A DNA stretch of 64,000 nt from Dakarella massiliensis (GTDB lineage Bacteria; Pseudomonadota; Gammaproteobacteria; Burkholderiales; Burkholderiaceae_F). Positions 9,656 through 19,735 of the stretch are shown here, in pieces. The notes under the pieces were generated by a model. That model was not told the origin of the DNA. It did no database searches and saw nothing but the letters and a program-made list of their open reading frames with translations. A program made the translations under genes and the position numbers. Positions within the stretch are counted from its first letter, which is position 1. The number at the start of each line of letters is the position of its first letter. Location: the NCBI RefSeq assembly GCF_001182045.1, contig NZ_CVTY01000005.1, forward strand, positions 186,001 through 250,000, written 5' to 3'.

Positions 9656-9680
9656 CTGAGCGGGGGAATCCTGCTCTGAC

Positions 9681-10136
9681 TCAGGGGCGAAGCGCAGCCT
9701 CACGGGTCTTCGAGGACTTGATATTGCGCACGAGGCTGTCCAGCATGGTGGAGAGTTCTTCCAGCATGTTGGAATTCGTGACGACTCCGACCAGAAGACC
9801 ATTCTCGTCCACGACCGGGAGACGGCGGATGCCGAACTCACGCATGCGGGCAAGCGCGTCCACGATGTTCTCCTCACCCTGGGCGACAACCGCAGGACTC
9901 GTCATCACATCACCCACCTTGGTGGCAGCGATATCGCGGCCGGTGGCAAGGACTTCGATCGTAAGATCGCGGTCCGTAATCATGCCGATCGGCTTATTGC
10001 CGCCGTCCACTACGACCAGGCTTCCCACGTGGCGGGTGCGCATCGCAAGGGCGCAGTCAGTCACTGAGGTAGTGGCGGAAATACATTCGACGTGACGGAC
10101 CGCGAGGTCGATCACCTTCATAGAACGTGCACGCAT
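9681..10136 (-). CDS. CBS-domain pair protein
   Basis: Small cytoplasmic protein made of two CBS motifs in tandem, with nothing else attached. The first covers roughly residues 10-65 (AVRHVECI to IGMITDRDL) and the second 75-130 (VGDVMTSPAVV to VGVVTNSNM). Such stand-alone pairs bind adenosine nucleotides and sense energy state, but the partner is unknown here. An upstream in-frame TTG could add three residues. A shorter start at 10121 (MKVIDL) is also possible, and no clear ribosome site decides. The gene lies downstream of ttcA on the same strand, separated by a hairpin, so it is probably its own unit. Confidence 0.85.
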   Translation of the reverse strand: MRARSMKVIDLAVRHVECISATTSVTDCALAMRTRHVGSLVVVDGGNKPIGMITDRDLTIEVLATGRDIAATKVGDVMTSPAVVAQGEENIVDALARMREFGIRRLPVVDENGLLVGVVTNSNMLEELSTMLDSLVRNIKSSKTREAALRP

Positions 10137-10178
10137 AGCAGTCAATAAGCTCTGTAAAAAAGAAATGAAATAGACTCA

Positions 10179-10204
10179 CCCGGAATCCCCTGGCGGGGTC
10201 CGGG
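10179..10204 (-). terminator. Hairpin terminator after ttcA
   Basis: Interrupted GC stem (10179-10184 and 10187-10190 with 10195-10204) followed on the minus strand by a T-rich tract reaching about 10155. Confidence 0.5.
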
Positions 10205-10233
10205 CGGGACCGTCTTTCTATTCTAAACGGGAA

Positions 10234-11181
10234 TCAGTTTTTGCTCTGACGCCGTGGTTTCAGGGGCTTTGGGGGCTGCGTGAGCGCGTGAAACTCGTGG
10301 AAATCCCACAGCGACCGGTCGAGCAGGTGGGACGGCACCACGTGCGTCATGCTCTTGAAGATGTTGTACATCCGGTTCTTGTCGATCTTCTCCCACTGCG
10401 CGAGGAGTTCCTTCATCTCGTGGCGGCAGCGGTTCTCGGCAAAGCCGCAGAGATTCTTCGGGACAATGGGGTAGCCCTGAATCTGAGCCCACTTGCGGGT
10501 GTCGGACTCATGCACATAGGCAAGCGGCCGGATGATCACGTGCTGACCGTCGTCACTTCGGAGAACAGGCGGCATGCCTTTCATTTGGCCGCCGTAGAAC
10601 ATGTTGAGCATCAGCGTGCTCACGATGTCATCCATCTGGTGACCGAGCGCGATTTTCGTGAGGCCGAGCTTATCCGCCGTGGTGTAGAGAATGCCACGGC
10701 GAAGGCGCGAGCAGAGGGAGCAGATATGCTGACCGGACGGGATGATGCGCTTGATCGTCGCGTAGGCGTTCTGACGTTCCACGTGGAACGGAACGCCTAT
10801 GCTCTTGAAATAATTCGGAAGAAGGTCGTGCGGGAAGTCAGGAAGCTCCATGTCGATATTCACGGCCATGACTTCAAAATGGATGGGGGCCCGCTTCTGG
10901 AGCTTGAGAAGTGTCTCAAGGAGAACATAGCTGTCCTTGCCGCCGGAAACCGCGACGCCGATCCGGTCGCCTTCCTCAATCATGTTGAAGTCAGCGATTG
11001 CCTGTCCCGTTAGACGCATGATCCGCTTCTCTAGCTTCTTTGCGGCGACTGACTTCTTGACCTTTTCCTTTTCCCCGGCAGGCTGCTGCGCGGTTTCTTC
11101 CGCAGCCGGAGCCGAAACCTGGTTCAGCGATTCGGCCGGTGTGATCGGGATGGTGGTTCCAATAACTGATTCATTACTCAT
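10234..11181 (-). CDS. ttcA: tRNA 2-thiocytidine(32) synthetase
   Basis: TtcA thiolates cytidine 32 of certain tRNAs in an ATP-dependent reaction using an Fe-S cluster. The ATP PP-loop SGGKDS is at 79-84. The cluster cysteines fit CSLC (Cys154, Cys157) and Cys245 in NLCGFAENRC. The length is 315 aa; E. coli TtcA is about 311. The first 45 residues are a low-complexity Ala/Glu/Pro-rich extension. The start ATG overlaps the folB stop by 8 bp, so ttcA is translationally linked to the cca-folB operon. Confidence 0.96.
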   Translation of the reverse strand: MSNESVIGTTIPITPAESLNQVSAPAAEETAQQPAGEKEKVKKSVAAKKLEKRIMRLTGQAIADFNMIEEGDRIGVAVSGGKDSYVLLETLLKLQKRAPIHFEVMAVNIDMELPDFPHDLLPNYFKSIGVPFHVERQNAYATIKRIIPSGQHICSLCSRLRRGILYTTADKLGLTKIALGHQMDDIVSTLMLNMFYGGQMKGMPPVLRSDDGQHVIIRPLAYVHESDTRKWAQIQGYPIVPKNLCGFAENRCRHEMKELLAQWEKIDKNRMYNIFKSMTHVVPSHLLDRSLWDFHEFHALTQPPKPLKPRRQSKN

Positions 11182-11545
11182 TTAGGAAAAACTCCTCAAC
11201 ACCGGAGGCGTCCGCTCCTGTCACAGCATGCAGCTTCCGGCAGTCAACCCGTCCCGCCCGGACTCCGGGCAGAACCCGGATTTCACGGATCATCTCCTCC
11301 ACCACGGTTTCAACGAGGAAGTGGTGGCTGCGGACAATCCGCCGGGCGATCTCCGCAAGCGTTGCGTAGCTCACGGTGTTCTCAATATCTTCTCCGAGCG
11401 GTTTTTTGTCCACCCAGACGCTCGCGGAAATCAGGATTTCCTGAGCGGCGGCAATTTCATGCGGATAAATACCGAGCCGCGCGAGAAGCCTGAGGTCCTC
11501 GATATAGATCCGCCGGCAGGAGAGCTGCAGTTCTTCAAGTGTCAT
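11174..11545 (-). CDS. folB: Dihydroneopterin aldolase family protein (FolB-like)
   Basis: 123-aa T-fold protein of the FolB family, which converts 7,8-dihydroneopterin to 6-hydroxymethyldihydropterin in folate synthesis. Seen features are the N-terminal LLARLGIYPHE, NTVSYATLAEIA and VETVVEEMIREI blocks. The catalytic Glu of LGIYPHE and the YATL tyrosine are present. The usual K in the C-terminal V(T/R)K block is replaced within VDCRKLHAV. The gene overlaps cca by 4 bp (ATGA) and ttcA by 8 bp, giving a tight three-gene operon. Family assignment is good; whether it is the only FolB of the cell is unknown. Confidence 0.85.
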   Translation of the reverse strand: MTLEELQLSCRRIYIEDLRLLARLGIYPHEIAAAQEILISASVWVDKKPLGEDIENTVSYATLAEIARRIVRSHHFLVETVVEEMIREIRVLPGVRAGRVDCRKLHAVTGADASGVEEFFLNE

Positions 11546-12660
11546 GATGCGTTGTCCTCATCGGTGTGAGGCAGAGCGAGAGTATCCGCGACCGCCTTCA
11601 CCCGGGCAGACCGGATAGCGGCGGGAATTTCGGAGGGAGATGAGGCTGCGGCCGCAATGTCGCGGGTCGCCACAGCGCGCGCGGCGTCAGCGGCTCTCAG
11701 CCAGGGGGCAGGCCGGATGCCGGACGCGATCTGCTGCACCTGAAGGAACTCCCTGAACCGCGGATAGCGGCGGAAGGCGTCCGCCTTTTCAAAAAGACGG
11801 ACAGCAGACTCTGCCTCTACCTTTTCCTGCAGCATCGCCCCGCACCGTTCACCGAGTTCCACGAGTCCGATCGCGTCAGATCCTGCCCGGAGCGCCTTCG
11901 CGGCCGCGCTTCCGCGGTCTCCGGATTCCGAGAAGAGGAGCGCGAGGCGGACCGCGGCCGGGGCATTGGTGCCGGAAGCCGCATCGAGTTTCCGGAGCAG
12001 TGCTTCACTGCAGGGGACATCAGGCGCGATCCTCGCCCAGGCACCGCACTCAAGCAGGATTCTCATCATGCGGGACGGAGCTTTTTCCATCAGTCCCCGG
12101 GACAGTTCCTTCATCACACGCTCAGGCACGAGGGCGTCAGCCTCACCCGCCTTCACCATGTCGGTGATGAGCTGCCAGGTGCCGGGATCCACCGAAAATT
12201 CAGGAAGCCGGGCGGAAAACCGGGCGATTCTCAGGATTCTTACCGGATCCTCGCGGAAAGCCGGGCTCACATGGCGGAAGACTCTTCTCCGGATATCATC
12301 CTCTCCGCCCCAGGGGTCAAAGAGTGTGCCGTCCTCAGACATCGCGATCGCGTTGATCGTGAGGTCGCGCCGCATCAGATCCTCTTCGAGCGTGACATCC
12401 GGCGACGCGCTGAACGTGAACCCGTGGTAGCCGGGAGCGGTTTTCCGCTCTGTACGGGCGAGCGCGTATTCCTCATGTGTTTTCGGATGGAGGAAAACCG
12501 GAAAGTCAGCGCCGACCGGAATGAAGCCCTTCGACCCCATGCATTCGGGGGTTGCGCCGACCACGACGTAGTCCTTGTCGGAAGGCGTGGCCGGGATCCC
12601 GTGGCGGGAAAGAAGCAGGTCACGGACATAGCCGCCGACCAGGTACGTTTGGATTGCCAT
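11542..12660 (-). CDS. cca: CCA tRNA nucleotidyltransferase
   Basis: Class II nucleotidyltransferase that adds or repairs the 3' CCA of tRNAs. YLVGGYVRDLLL near residue 6 and the SDKDYVVVG catalytic aspartates follow the family pattern. RRDLTINAIAM, DIRRRVFRHV, EDPVRILRIARFSARL and VPERVMKELSRGL continue in order. At 372 aa it is shorter than E. coli Cca (412), and I see no metal-binding HD motif in the C-terminal part. It is therefore probably a plain CCA-adding enzyme without the phosphohydrolase domain. It is the first gene of the cca-folB-ttcA operon and lies 17 bp from the slt stop codon, so it may also be cotranscribed with slt. Confidence 0.95.
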   Translation of the reverse strand: MAIQTYLVGGYVRDLLLSRHGIPATPSDKDYVVVGATPECMGSKGFIPVGADFPVFLHPKTHEEYALARTERKTAPGYHGFTFSASPDVTLEEDLMRRDLTINAIAMSEDGTLFDPWGGEDDIRRRVFRHVSPAFREDPVRILRIARFSARLPEFSVDPGTWQLITDMVKAGEADALVPERVMKELSRGLMEKAPSRMMRILLECGAWARIAPDVPCSEALLRKLDAASGTNAPAAVRLALLFSESGDRGSAAAKALRAGSDAIGLVELGERCGAMLQEKVEAESAVRLFEKADAFRRYPRFREFLQVQQIASGIRPAPWLRAADAARAVATRDIAAAASSPSEIPAAIRSARVKAVADTLALPHTDEDNAS

Positions 12661-12677
12661 GCTGCGTTTATTCAGTA

Positions 12678-14708
12678 TCAGTTGTCAGGAGAGGGCGGCG
12701 TGATTGTGCCGAGAAGCTCCGTGAGCCGCACGGGTTTGCCGAGAATACGCGCGTATTCCGCTGTGTTGTTCAGCACATTCTTCACGTAGGTCCGGGTCTC
12801 GCTGAACGGAATAAGCTCAGCGAAAATCGCGCCGTCCTGGCTTGCGGACAGATTCCGGCGCCAGGTGATGGAGCGGCCGGGACCGGCGTTGTAGCCCGCT
12901 GTGGCGAGAGTCTTCTGCCCATCAAACCGGTCGTCGAGGTACTTGAGGTAGTAAGCCCCGAGCTTCATGTTGGTGAGCGGATCCGAGAGATCGGGATTCC
13001 CGTCACCGACACCGTAGCGCTTGGCGGTCCACCGGGCAGTGGCCGGCATCAGCTGCATGAGACCCCGGGCACCGGCGCCTGACGACACCGTCACCATGAA
13101 GCGGGATTCCTGCCGCGTAATGCCGTAGATCCAGGCCTCGGGCACATTGGTTTCCTGGGCAATCGCGGCGACGCTCTTCTGAGACGGAATCGGGAAGGAG
13201 AGGTCGCTCTGGAAAAGACTGTCGGGGAGTTTCCCCGCGGTGCTGATCATGCGGTCAGCGAGTCCGATCCGGCGGGCATATTCAGCAGCCGCGATGAGCT
13301 GAGGCTTCTTCGCGTCGCGGAGCGCCCAGTTCCATTCTCGGCTTGCCATGGAGTAAAGACCGAGACGGCGGAGAAGCACCGCCCGGATGATGCTCGGATT
13401 CTGCATCCACTGCCGGACATCAGACTCCGCGACCGAGGGTCGCGCGCCGTCACCTGGATACGGAACGTTAAGCGCGTCGCAGGCAAGCTTGCCGTAGAAC
13501 GTGTGATGACCGGTGATGGAGGAAAGGATTTTTTCACCCTCACCTCTGTCGCCCTGAGCGATTCTGGCGCGGCCGAGCCAATAGGCGGATTCGTCTGCCC
13601 CCAGTTTTTCCGGGGTCATCGAGCCGATGGCCCGCTCCACTTCCTTCCAGTTGCCGGCGGCGAGCGCTGCCTTCACGCGCCACCCGGCGACTTCGTCCGG
13701 CTGCGAAACGCGGCTGTCCATCAGGCCTTCCCCCGCATTCGTAAAGTATTGGCTTGAGTCGGAAATCGTGTTGATGATCGCTGAGCGGTAACCGAGGAAG
13801 TTCCAGAGGAGGTTACGGTCTTCCTTCGGGATCTGGCTGTCGAGCGACGAGATCATGGCCGCAGCGTCCTCAGGATGGCTGTAGCCCACAACGAGGCAGG
13901 CCGCCGTGATCAGACGGGGGGTTGCCTGAGCGTCAGGCGTGGTGACCCATTTCTCAGGGGATGAAAAGACCTGGGGAAGCGAGAGCGGCGCGTTCGGCAT
14001 ATAGGCCTGCAACAGGCGCTGGGCGTCCGAATTGAACCGATGCTCAATCAGGTAGGATGAGATTTCCCAGATTTTCCCCGGGTCGCGCCCGAGAATGGAC
14101 TCGGCGAGCGACATGAAGGCCGGAGCGTGAGGATTCTTGGCTTCCCGAAGGAGGCTCACGCCGTACTCCGTGTTTCCCTTACCGGCAAGAAGCTGGAAGG
14201 ACTCGTGCCAGGCGGCGAGGTCGGGCTCCGTCTTATTCCACTGCAGAGGCGCATAAAGCGCTTCAAAGAACGTCGAATCTCCTTTCGGAGCGGCGATTCT
14301 CGCAACATCCGTCCCCAGCCGCTCAGCGATGTATTCCCCCTGGTGGCTCTTCAGAAAATCGAGAACCTGGGCCTGCAGAATAGGATCCGAAGGATCGGAC
14401 TTTACGGCGTCATACAGATTCCAGGACACGGCGTAGTCAACGAGCGGATAGCCGGCGAGCTGGGCAAAAAGCGCCTGCTGTGACTCGGCGGTGCCGGTAT
14501 TTGACTGACGCGCGCGCCGGAAAGAGAGAAATGCCTGATCCTGCGCGGACAGTGGGAAATTCTGAAAAAGAAAATCCTCCGCCGGCACAGCGATTGAGGG
14601 CGCGGGCCCGATCGGCCGCTGCTGCGGCAGCAGCGACTGGGCACCGGCTCCAAAGGCGGGGAGCGCGAGGGCCAGCAGCAATAATGAGCGGCGGATCTGA
14701 GCTTTCAT
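12678..14708 (-). CDS. slt: Soluble lytic murein transglycosylase
   Basis: Periplasmic enzyme that cleaves peptidoglycan to 1,6-anhydro muropeptides. A signal peptide follows the chosen ATG (MKAQIRRSLLLLALALPAFG), which is why I prefer this start over the upstream ATG at 14756. The upstream start would put 16 residues before the signal. A long alpha-helical superhelical part fills residues 40-490. The C-terminal SLT domain has YGITRQESRF with catalytic Glu534, then GARGLMQLMPATA and AGYNAGPGR. 676 aa against about 645 for E. coli Slt70. It precedes cca on the same strand. Confidence 0.93.
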   Translation of the reverse strand: MKAQIRRSLLLLALALPAFGAGAQSLLPQQRPIGPAPSIAVPAEDFLFQNFPLSAQDQAFLSFRRARQSNTGTAESQQALFAQLAGYPLVDYAVSWNLYDAVKSDPSDPILQAQVLDFLKSHQGEYIAERLGTDVARIAAPKGDSTFFEALYAPLQWNKTEPDLAAWHESFQLLAGKGNTEYGVSLLREAKNPHAPAFMSLAESILGRDPGKIWEISSYLIEHRFNSDAQRLLQAYMPNAPLSLPQVFSSPEKWVTTPDAQATPRLITAACLVVGYSHPEDAAAMISSLDSQIPKEDRNLLWNFLGYRSAIINTISDSSQYFTNAGEGLMDSRVSQPDEVAGWRVKAALAAGNWKEVERAIGSMTPEKLGADESAYWLGRARIAQGDRGEGEKILSSITGHHTFYGKLACDALNVPYPGDGARPSVAESDVRQWMQNPSIIRAVLLRRLGLYSMASREWNWALRDAKKPQLIAAAEYARRIGLADRMISTAGKLPDSLFQSDLSFPIPSQKSVAAIAQETNVPEAWIYGITRQESRFMVTVSSGAGARGLMQLMPATARWTAKRYGVGDGNPDLSDPLTNMKLGAYYLKYLDDRFDGQKTLATAGYNAGPGRSITWRRNLSASQDGAIFAELIPFSETRTYVKNVLNNTAEYARILGKPVRLTELLGTITPPSPDN

Positions 14709-14839
14709 GGGTAACCGTAAAAAGGACTGAGCGGGAGAGAAGGATTTTTTAACCATAGAATAAGTTTAACCATCGGCGCCGGATGAAGACGGCGGCAAAC
14801 CCCGACAGGCGTCGGAATCTTTAGAGGAGGAGCGTACCA

Positions 14840-15403
14840 ATGGATAAGAAACTGCTGAGAAAAGAGCTGCTCGCAGTGCGTCAGGAGATTGCGGCCACCC
14901 GCCCGGAGGCGGCGAAGGAGCTGGCACGGAACATTGTGGGGTGGCTTGAAGCGAATCCGCAGTTTTCCTCAGTAGGTCTCTACTATCCGATCCAGAGTGA
15001 GCCGGATCTGATGGAGGCGCTGGGTGCCTGGCAGTCGGAGAAGCCCGGGCGCATGCTCGCTCTTCCGGTTGTGATGAAGGGAAAGATGGGGTACTACCAG
15101 TGGACCCCGGGGGTTGAGATGGTGGAAAGCGGTTTCCACATCATGGTCCCGAAAGAGAAGATTCCGGTTGTGCCTCAGGTGCTGCTGGCTCCCTGTATCG
15201 GATTTTCCGATATCGGCTGCCGGCTGGGTTACGGAGCGGGCTGGTTTGACCGTACGCTGCCGACGATCAAGCCCGCGCCTGTCACGGTCGCGGTGTCCTA
15301 TGAGGCCTGTAACGCGACGGGAAGGCTTGTGGCTGAGCCTCATGACATTCTGCTTCAGTGGATCGCAACCGAACGGGATGTCCGTCCGGCCGCGAAGCTC
15401 TGA
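14840..15403 (+). CDS. fau: 5-formyltetrahydrofolate cyclo-ligase
   Basis: Converts 5-formyl-THF to 5,10-methenyl-THF with ATP, returning folate to the one-carbon pool. 187 aa, the normal size. N-terminal KKLLRKELLAVRQEI is the substrate-binding basic helix. The ATP-site motif appears as DIGCRLGYGAGWFDRTLP, where most homologues have GxRLGYGGGYYDR. An excellent ribosome site (AGGAGG) lies 8 nt before the ATG. It is divergent from slt and converges with ahcY at only 3 bp, with no terminator visible between them. I looked for a 6S RNA, which sits beside this gene in some proteobacteria, and did not see one. Confidence 0.93.
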   Translation: MDKKLLRKELLAVRQEIAATRPEAAKELARNIVGWLEANPQFSSVGLYYPIQSEPDLMEALGAWQSEKPGRMLALPVVMKGKMGYYQWTPGVEMVESGFHIMVPKEKIPVVPQVLLAPCIGFSDIGCRLGYGAGWFDRTLPTIKPAPVTVAVSYEACNATGRLVAEPHDILLQWIATERDVRPAAKL

Positions 15404-15406
15404 GGA

Positions 15407-16810
15407 TCAGTAGCGGTAGTTTTCACCCTTGAACGGGCCGGCCACCGGAACTCCGATGTAGTCAGCCTGTTCCTGGGTCAGCGTGGAGAGCTGGGCGTTG
15501 AAGCGCTTCAGCTGCAGACGCGCCACTTTCTCGTCCAGGATCTTCGGCAGCGTGTAAACGCCGACCGGATAGTGCTCCGTGCGGGTATAGAGCTCGATCT
15601 GGGCGAGTGTCTGGTTCGCGAACGAGCTGGACATCACATAGCTCGGGTGACCGGTAGCGCACCCGAGATTCACGAGACGGCCTTCCGCGAGCAGAATGAT
15701 CCGATTGCCGGAGGGCAGCAGGATTTCATCCACCTGGGGCTTGATGTTGTTCCACTGATACTGGCGCATCGAGGCAACATCGATTTCGGCGTCGAAGTGA
15801 CCGATATTGCAGACGATCGCTTCGTTCTTCATCCGGACCATCTGGTCATGCGTGATCACGTGGTAGTTGCCCGTGGCGGTGACAAAGATGTCAGCCTTAT
15901 CGGCAGCCCAGTCCATCGTCACCACCCGATAGCCTTCCATGGCGGCCTGCAGGGCGCAGATCGGGTCAACTTCCACCACCCAGACCTGAGCGGCGAGCGC
16001 CCGGAGCGCCTGAGCGCAGCCCTTGCCCACGTCACCGTAGCCGACGACCACAGCGATCTTGCCGGCGATCATAACGTCCGTGGCGCGCTTGATGCCGTCG
16101 ACCAGCGATTCGCGGCAGCCGTAGGTGTTATCGAATTTGCTCTTCGTGACGGAGTCATTCACATTCATCGCCGGGAAGAGCAGCTTGCCCTCCTTCGCGA
16201 GGTGATACAGGCGATGAACGCCGGTCGTCGTTTCCTCGGAAACACCGCGGATATGCTTCGCGCGGGTCGAGTACCAGGCGGGGTCGGCGGCTAGGTGGCG
16301 GCGGATCGCGGCGAAGAGAGCCGTTTCCTCGTCGCTCGTCGGCTTATCGAGAACCGAAATATCCTTTTCCGCGCGGCAACCCAGATGCAGCAGCAGCGTC
16401 GCGTCGCCGCCGTCATTGAGAATCATGTTGGAGAAGCCGCCGTCCGGCCACTCAAAAATGCGGTGGGTGTATTCCCAGTACTCATCCAGCGTCTCGCCCT
16501 TCTTCGCGAAAACAGAAACACCGTCGTCAGCGATTGCGGCGGCCGCGTGATCCTGCGTCGAGAAAATGTTGCAGGAAGCCCAGCGGACTTCGGCACCGAG
16601 CGCGAGCAGCGTTTCGATCAGCACGGCGGTCTGAATGGTCATGTGGAGAGAGCCAGAGATACGGGCGCCCTTCAGAGGGGCCTCGTCTTTGTACTCATCA
16701 CGGATGGCCATCAGGCCGGGCATTTCGGTTTCCGCGATGCGGATCTCATTGCGGCCCCACTCGAGGAGCCCCATGTCGGCGACTTCAAAGTCGTGGCTGT
16801 AGGTTTTCAT
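15407..16810 (-). CDS. ahcY: S-adenosylhomocysteine hydrolase
   Basis: NAD-dependent enzyme that splits S-adenosylhomocysteine into adenosine and homocysteine, removing the product of SAM methylations. The start is placed at the ATG of [13 protein letters not shown] because the family begins there and CAGGAAT lies upstream; an earlier in-frame start would add 35 unrelated residues. Visible motifs include [28 protein letters not shown], the Rossmann [11 protein letters not shown], and the C-terminal [10 protein letters not shown] with the conserved Lys-Tyr end. 467 aa, typical of the bacterial long form. It follows trpS on the same strand with a hairpin between. Confidence 0.97.
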   Translation of the reverse strand: MKTYSHDFEVADMGLLEWGRNEIRIAETEMPGLMAIRDEYKDEAPLKGARISGSLHMTIQTAVLIETLLALGAEVRWASCNIFSTQDHAAAAIADDGVSVFAKKGETLDEYWEYTHRIFEWPDGGFSNMILNDGGDATLLLHLGCRAEKDISVLDKPTSDEETALFAAIRRHLAADPAWYSTRAKHIRGVSEETTTGVHRLYHLAKEGKLLFPAMNVNDSVTKSKFDNTYGCRESLVDGIKRATDVMIAGKIAVVVGYGDVGKGCAQALRALAAQVWVVEVDPICALQAAMEGYRVVTMDWAADKADIFVTATGNYHVITHDQMVRMKNEAIVCNIGHFDAEIDVASMRQYQWNNIKPQVDEILLPSGNRIILLAEGRLVNLGCATGHPSYVMSSSFANQTLAQIELYTRTEHYPVGVYTLPKILDEKVARLQLKRFNAQLSTLTQEQADYIGVPVAGPFKGENYRY

Positions 16811-16845
16811 ATCAGAATTCCTGTCAGGTAAAGGGAATACGAAAT

Positions 16846-16872
16846 CCCGGAAGGAATCGGATTCCTTCCGGG
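16846..16872 (-). terminator. Hairpin between trpS and ahcY
   Basis: Perfect 12-bp inverted repeat (16846-16857 with 16861-16872), followed on the minus strand by a moderately T-rich stretch. Probably ends trpS transcripts; it may also form part of the ahcY leader. Confidence 0.55.
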
Positions 16873-16886
16873 CGGTATGTGAAGCG

Positions 16887-18197
16887 TTAAGCGAGGGATG
16901 CGAAAGCGTCAGCAAGCTGCTGATCGGTGATGCCGGCGGCGCGCTCTACAAGGGGCAGAGCCGCAAGAGCCGCAGCGCCGTTTTTCTTCAGCTGGCCGAT
17001 TGCCCGGCCGGCCTCAGCGCCGCTCGCCCAGCCGGTGCTTTCGAGAAGCACGGTGCCCGCGGCGTCTGTGAACTTGAAGCCAAAGGTTCCGTCAGGATTC
17101 CGGTACTGCTTGAAGGAAGCGGCAGCGGACTTCTTCTTCGTTTCCTTCACCGGAGCGTTATGCGCGGAACCCTTGAAGTTCGTGAATGGGCGGAGACCGA
17201 CCGCGTTGCGGAGTTCTTCGAGGAACGGCGCGGAAATCTTCCGGGCTTTTTCAGCGCCGGCAAGAAGAATCTCCTCAAGCTTCTGCGGCTCTTTGATGTA
17301 CTCCTCGTACTTCGGACGCATCGGTCCGATCTCGGCCTCGATCTGATTGAAGAGCTTCTTCTTCGCCTCACCCCAGCCGAGACCGTCCGTGAGTTCGGCG
17401 CGGAACTGCGCGTACTCTTCGTCAGTTGAGAATGCCTTGAAAAGCTGCGTGAGCGAAGTGGAATCCGGATCCTTCGCTTCGCCCGGCTTCTTGTCGTCCG
17501 TTACGATGCGGCTGATCATGTCGGAGAGCGCGGAGGAGCCGCCTTCAAAGAGCGGGATCACGTTGTCGTAGCTCTTGCTCATCTTGCGGCCATCGGTGCC
17601 GGGGAGAAGCTCCTGCTTCTCATCAATCAGCGCGTAGGGCATGCGGAAGAAGGGATGATCCTTCGGCGCATAGAGATTATTGAACCGGGTGGCGATGTCG
17701 CGCGCCATTTCCAGGTGCTGCGCCTGATCCTTGCCGACCGGCACAAGATCCGCGTTGAACATCAGAATGTCGGCGGCCATCAGGATCGGGTAGCAGAAGA
17801 GGCCCATCGACACGCGTGCATCCGGATCCTCACCGCTCTCAACGCTCGCTTCGAGCACTGCCTTGTAGGCGTGAGCGCGGTTCATCAGCCCCTTGGAGCA
17901 GGAGCAGTCCAGCAGCCAGTTGAGGAGCGGAATCTCCTGAATATCACTCTGGCGATAGAAAGTAACGTGTTCGGGATCGAGGCCTGCGGCAAGCCACGTG
18001 GCGGCAATCTGGAGTCTCGAGCGCTGGAGGCGCACGGGATCCTGACACTTGATGAGAGCGTGGAGGTCAGCCAGAAAGTAGAAGCTTTCCACCTCGTCAG
18101 ACCGGCTCTGCTGAATGGAAGGGCGAAGGGCCCCGACGTAGTTGCCCAGATGCAGGGTACCGGTAGTGTTGATGCCTGTGAGAACGCGTTTTTTCAT
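16887..18197 (-). CDS. trpS: Tryptophanyl-tRNA synthetase with C-terminal add-on domain
   Basis: Class Ic synthetase that charges tRNA-Trp. The core shows [13 protein letters not shown] (HIGH-like), the [15 protein letters not shown] block and [10 protein letters not shown] (KMSKS). After about residue 345 there is a Lys/Ala linker ([10 protein letters not shown]). It is followed by an extra domain of about 75 residues starting [16 protein letters not shown] and ending ADAFASLA. E. coli TrpS (334 aa) lacks this; related extensions occur in Burkholderiales. The start at MKKRVLTG is preferred over an in-frame ATG 21 bp upstream because the homologous fold begins there. Confidence 0.95.
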   Translation of the reverse strand: MKKRVLTGINTTGTLHLGNYVGALRPSIQQSRSDEVESFYFLADLHALIKCQDPVRLQRSRLQIAATWLAAGLDPEHVTFYRQSDIQEIPLLNWLLDCSCSKGLMNRAHAYKAVLEASVESGEDPDARVSMGLFCYPILMAADILMFNADLVPVGKDQAQHLEMARDIATRFNNLYAPKDHPFFRMPYALIDEKQELLPGTDGRKMSKSYDNVIPLFEGGSSALSDMISRIVTDDKKPGEAKDPDSTSLTQLFKAFSTDEEYAQFRAELTDGLGWGEAKKKLFNQIEAEIGPMRPKYEEYIKEPQKLEEILLAGAEKARKISAPFLEELRNAVGLRPFTNFKGSAHNAPVKETKKKSAAASFKQYRNPDGTFGFKFTDAAGTVLLESTGWASGAEAGRAIGQLKKNGAAALAALPLVERAAGITDQQLADAFASLA

Positions 18198-18230
18198 CTC
18201 AAATGATTTTCCGTACAAACCGATAACAGT

Positions 18231-18264
18231 AAAAAAACAAGGCCGGCCAACGAGTGCCGGCCTT
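18231..18264 (-). terminator. Rho-independent terminator of metK
   Basis: 9-bp GC-rich perfect stem (18239-18247 with 18256-18264) followed on the minus strand by TTGTTTTTTT. Confidence 0.85.
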
Positions 18265-18308
18265 ATCTGGTTTAAGGCTTTAAGTTTAGCGGCAAGGAGC
18301 CGCTCCGG

Positions 18309-19490
<1,182 letters not shown>

Positions 19491-19579
19491 CGAATGCTCC
19501 CAAATTTGGAATACAGCGCCTTCGCAAAATCAAATCAGAGGGCATGCGACCGACGCTTTAGCGGAAATTGAATAAATAT

Positions 19580-19633
19580 GGGACCTTGTCCCAGTCTTCG
19601 CCCCGCAAGTTGTCCTGTTAACTCGGCGAAGAC
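19580..19633 (-). promoter_or_regulatory. Structured metK leader candidate (two stem-loops)
   Basis: In the 245-bp gap between divergent metK and lpxL, a perfect 9-bp stem (19594-19602 with 19625-19633, 22-nt loop) is followed, in metK direction, by a second small hairpin (19580-19584 with 19588-19592). Both lie about 90-140 nt before the metK ATG. I do not recognise a known SAM riboswitch pattern. It may be a leader element or chance pairing. Confidence 0.35.
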
Positions 19634-19652
19634 CTGAAATAATATACCTGTT

Positions 19653-19681
19653 TTGACTTTCGGGCAGGCTTAAGATAAGAC
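19653..19681 (+). promoter_or_regulatory. Possible sigma-70 promoter for the lpxL operon
   Basis: A -35-like TTGACT at 19653-19658 is 17 bp from a weak -10-like TAAGAC at 19676-19681. The putative start site would be about 45 bp before the first acyltransferase ATG. The -10 box matches only half the consensus. Confidence 0.3.
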
Positions 19682-19735
19682 ACTTTCAAGTCTTGCTGTT
19701 ACTGAGGAGCAATCGGCCGCCTGTCGGGCGCCGGA

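Noticed and set aside
14757-14839. 6S RNA next to the 5-formyl-THF cyclo-ligase gene
   Set aside because: The gap to slt is only 83 bp and shows no long bulged hairpin.
16811-16886. SAH riboswitch before ahcY
   Set aside because: Betaproteobacterial ahcY genes can have one, but the 76-bp gap holds only a simple 12-bp hairpin that looks like a trpS terminator; the conserved SAH-switch core is not seen.
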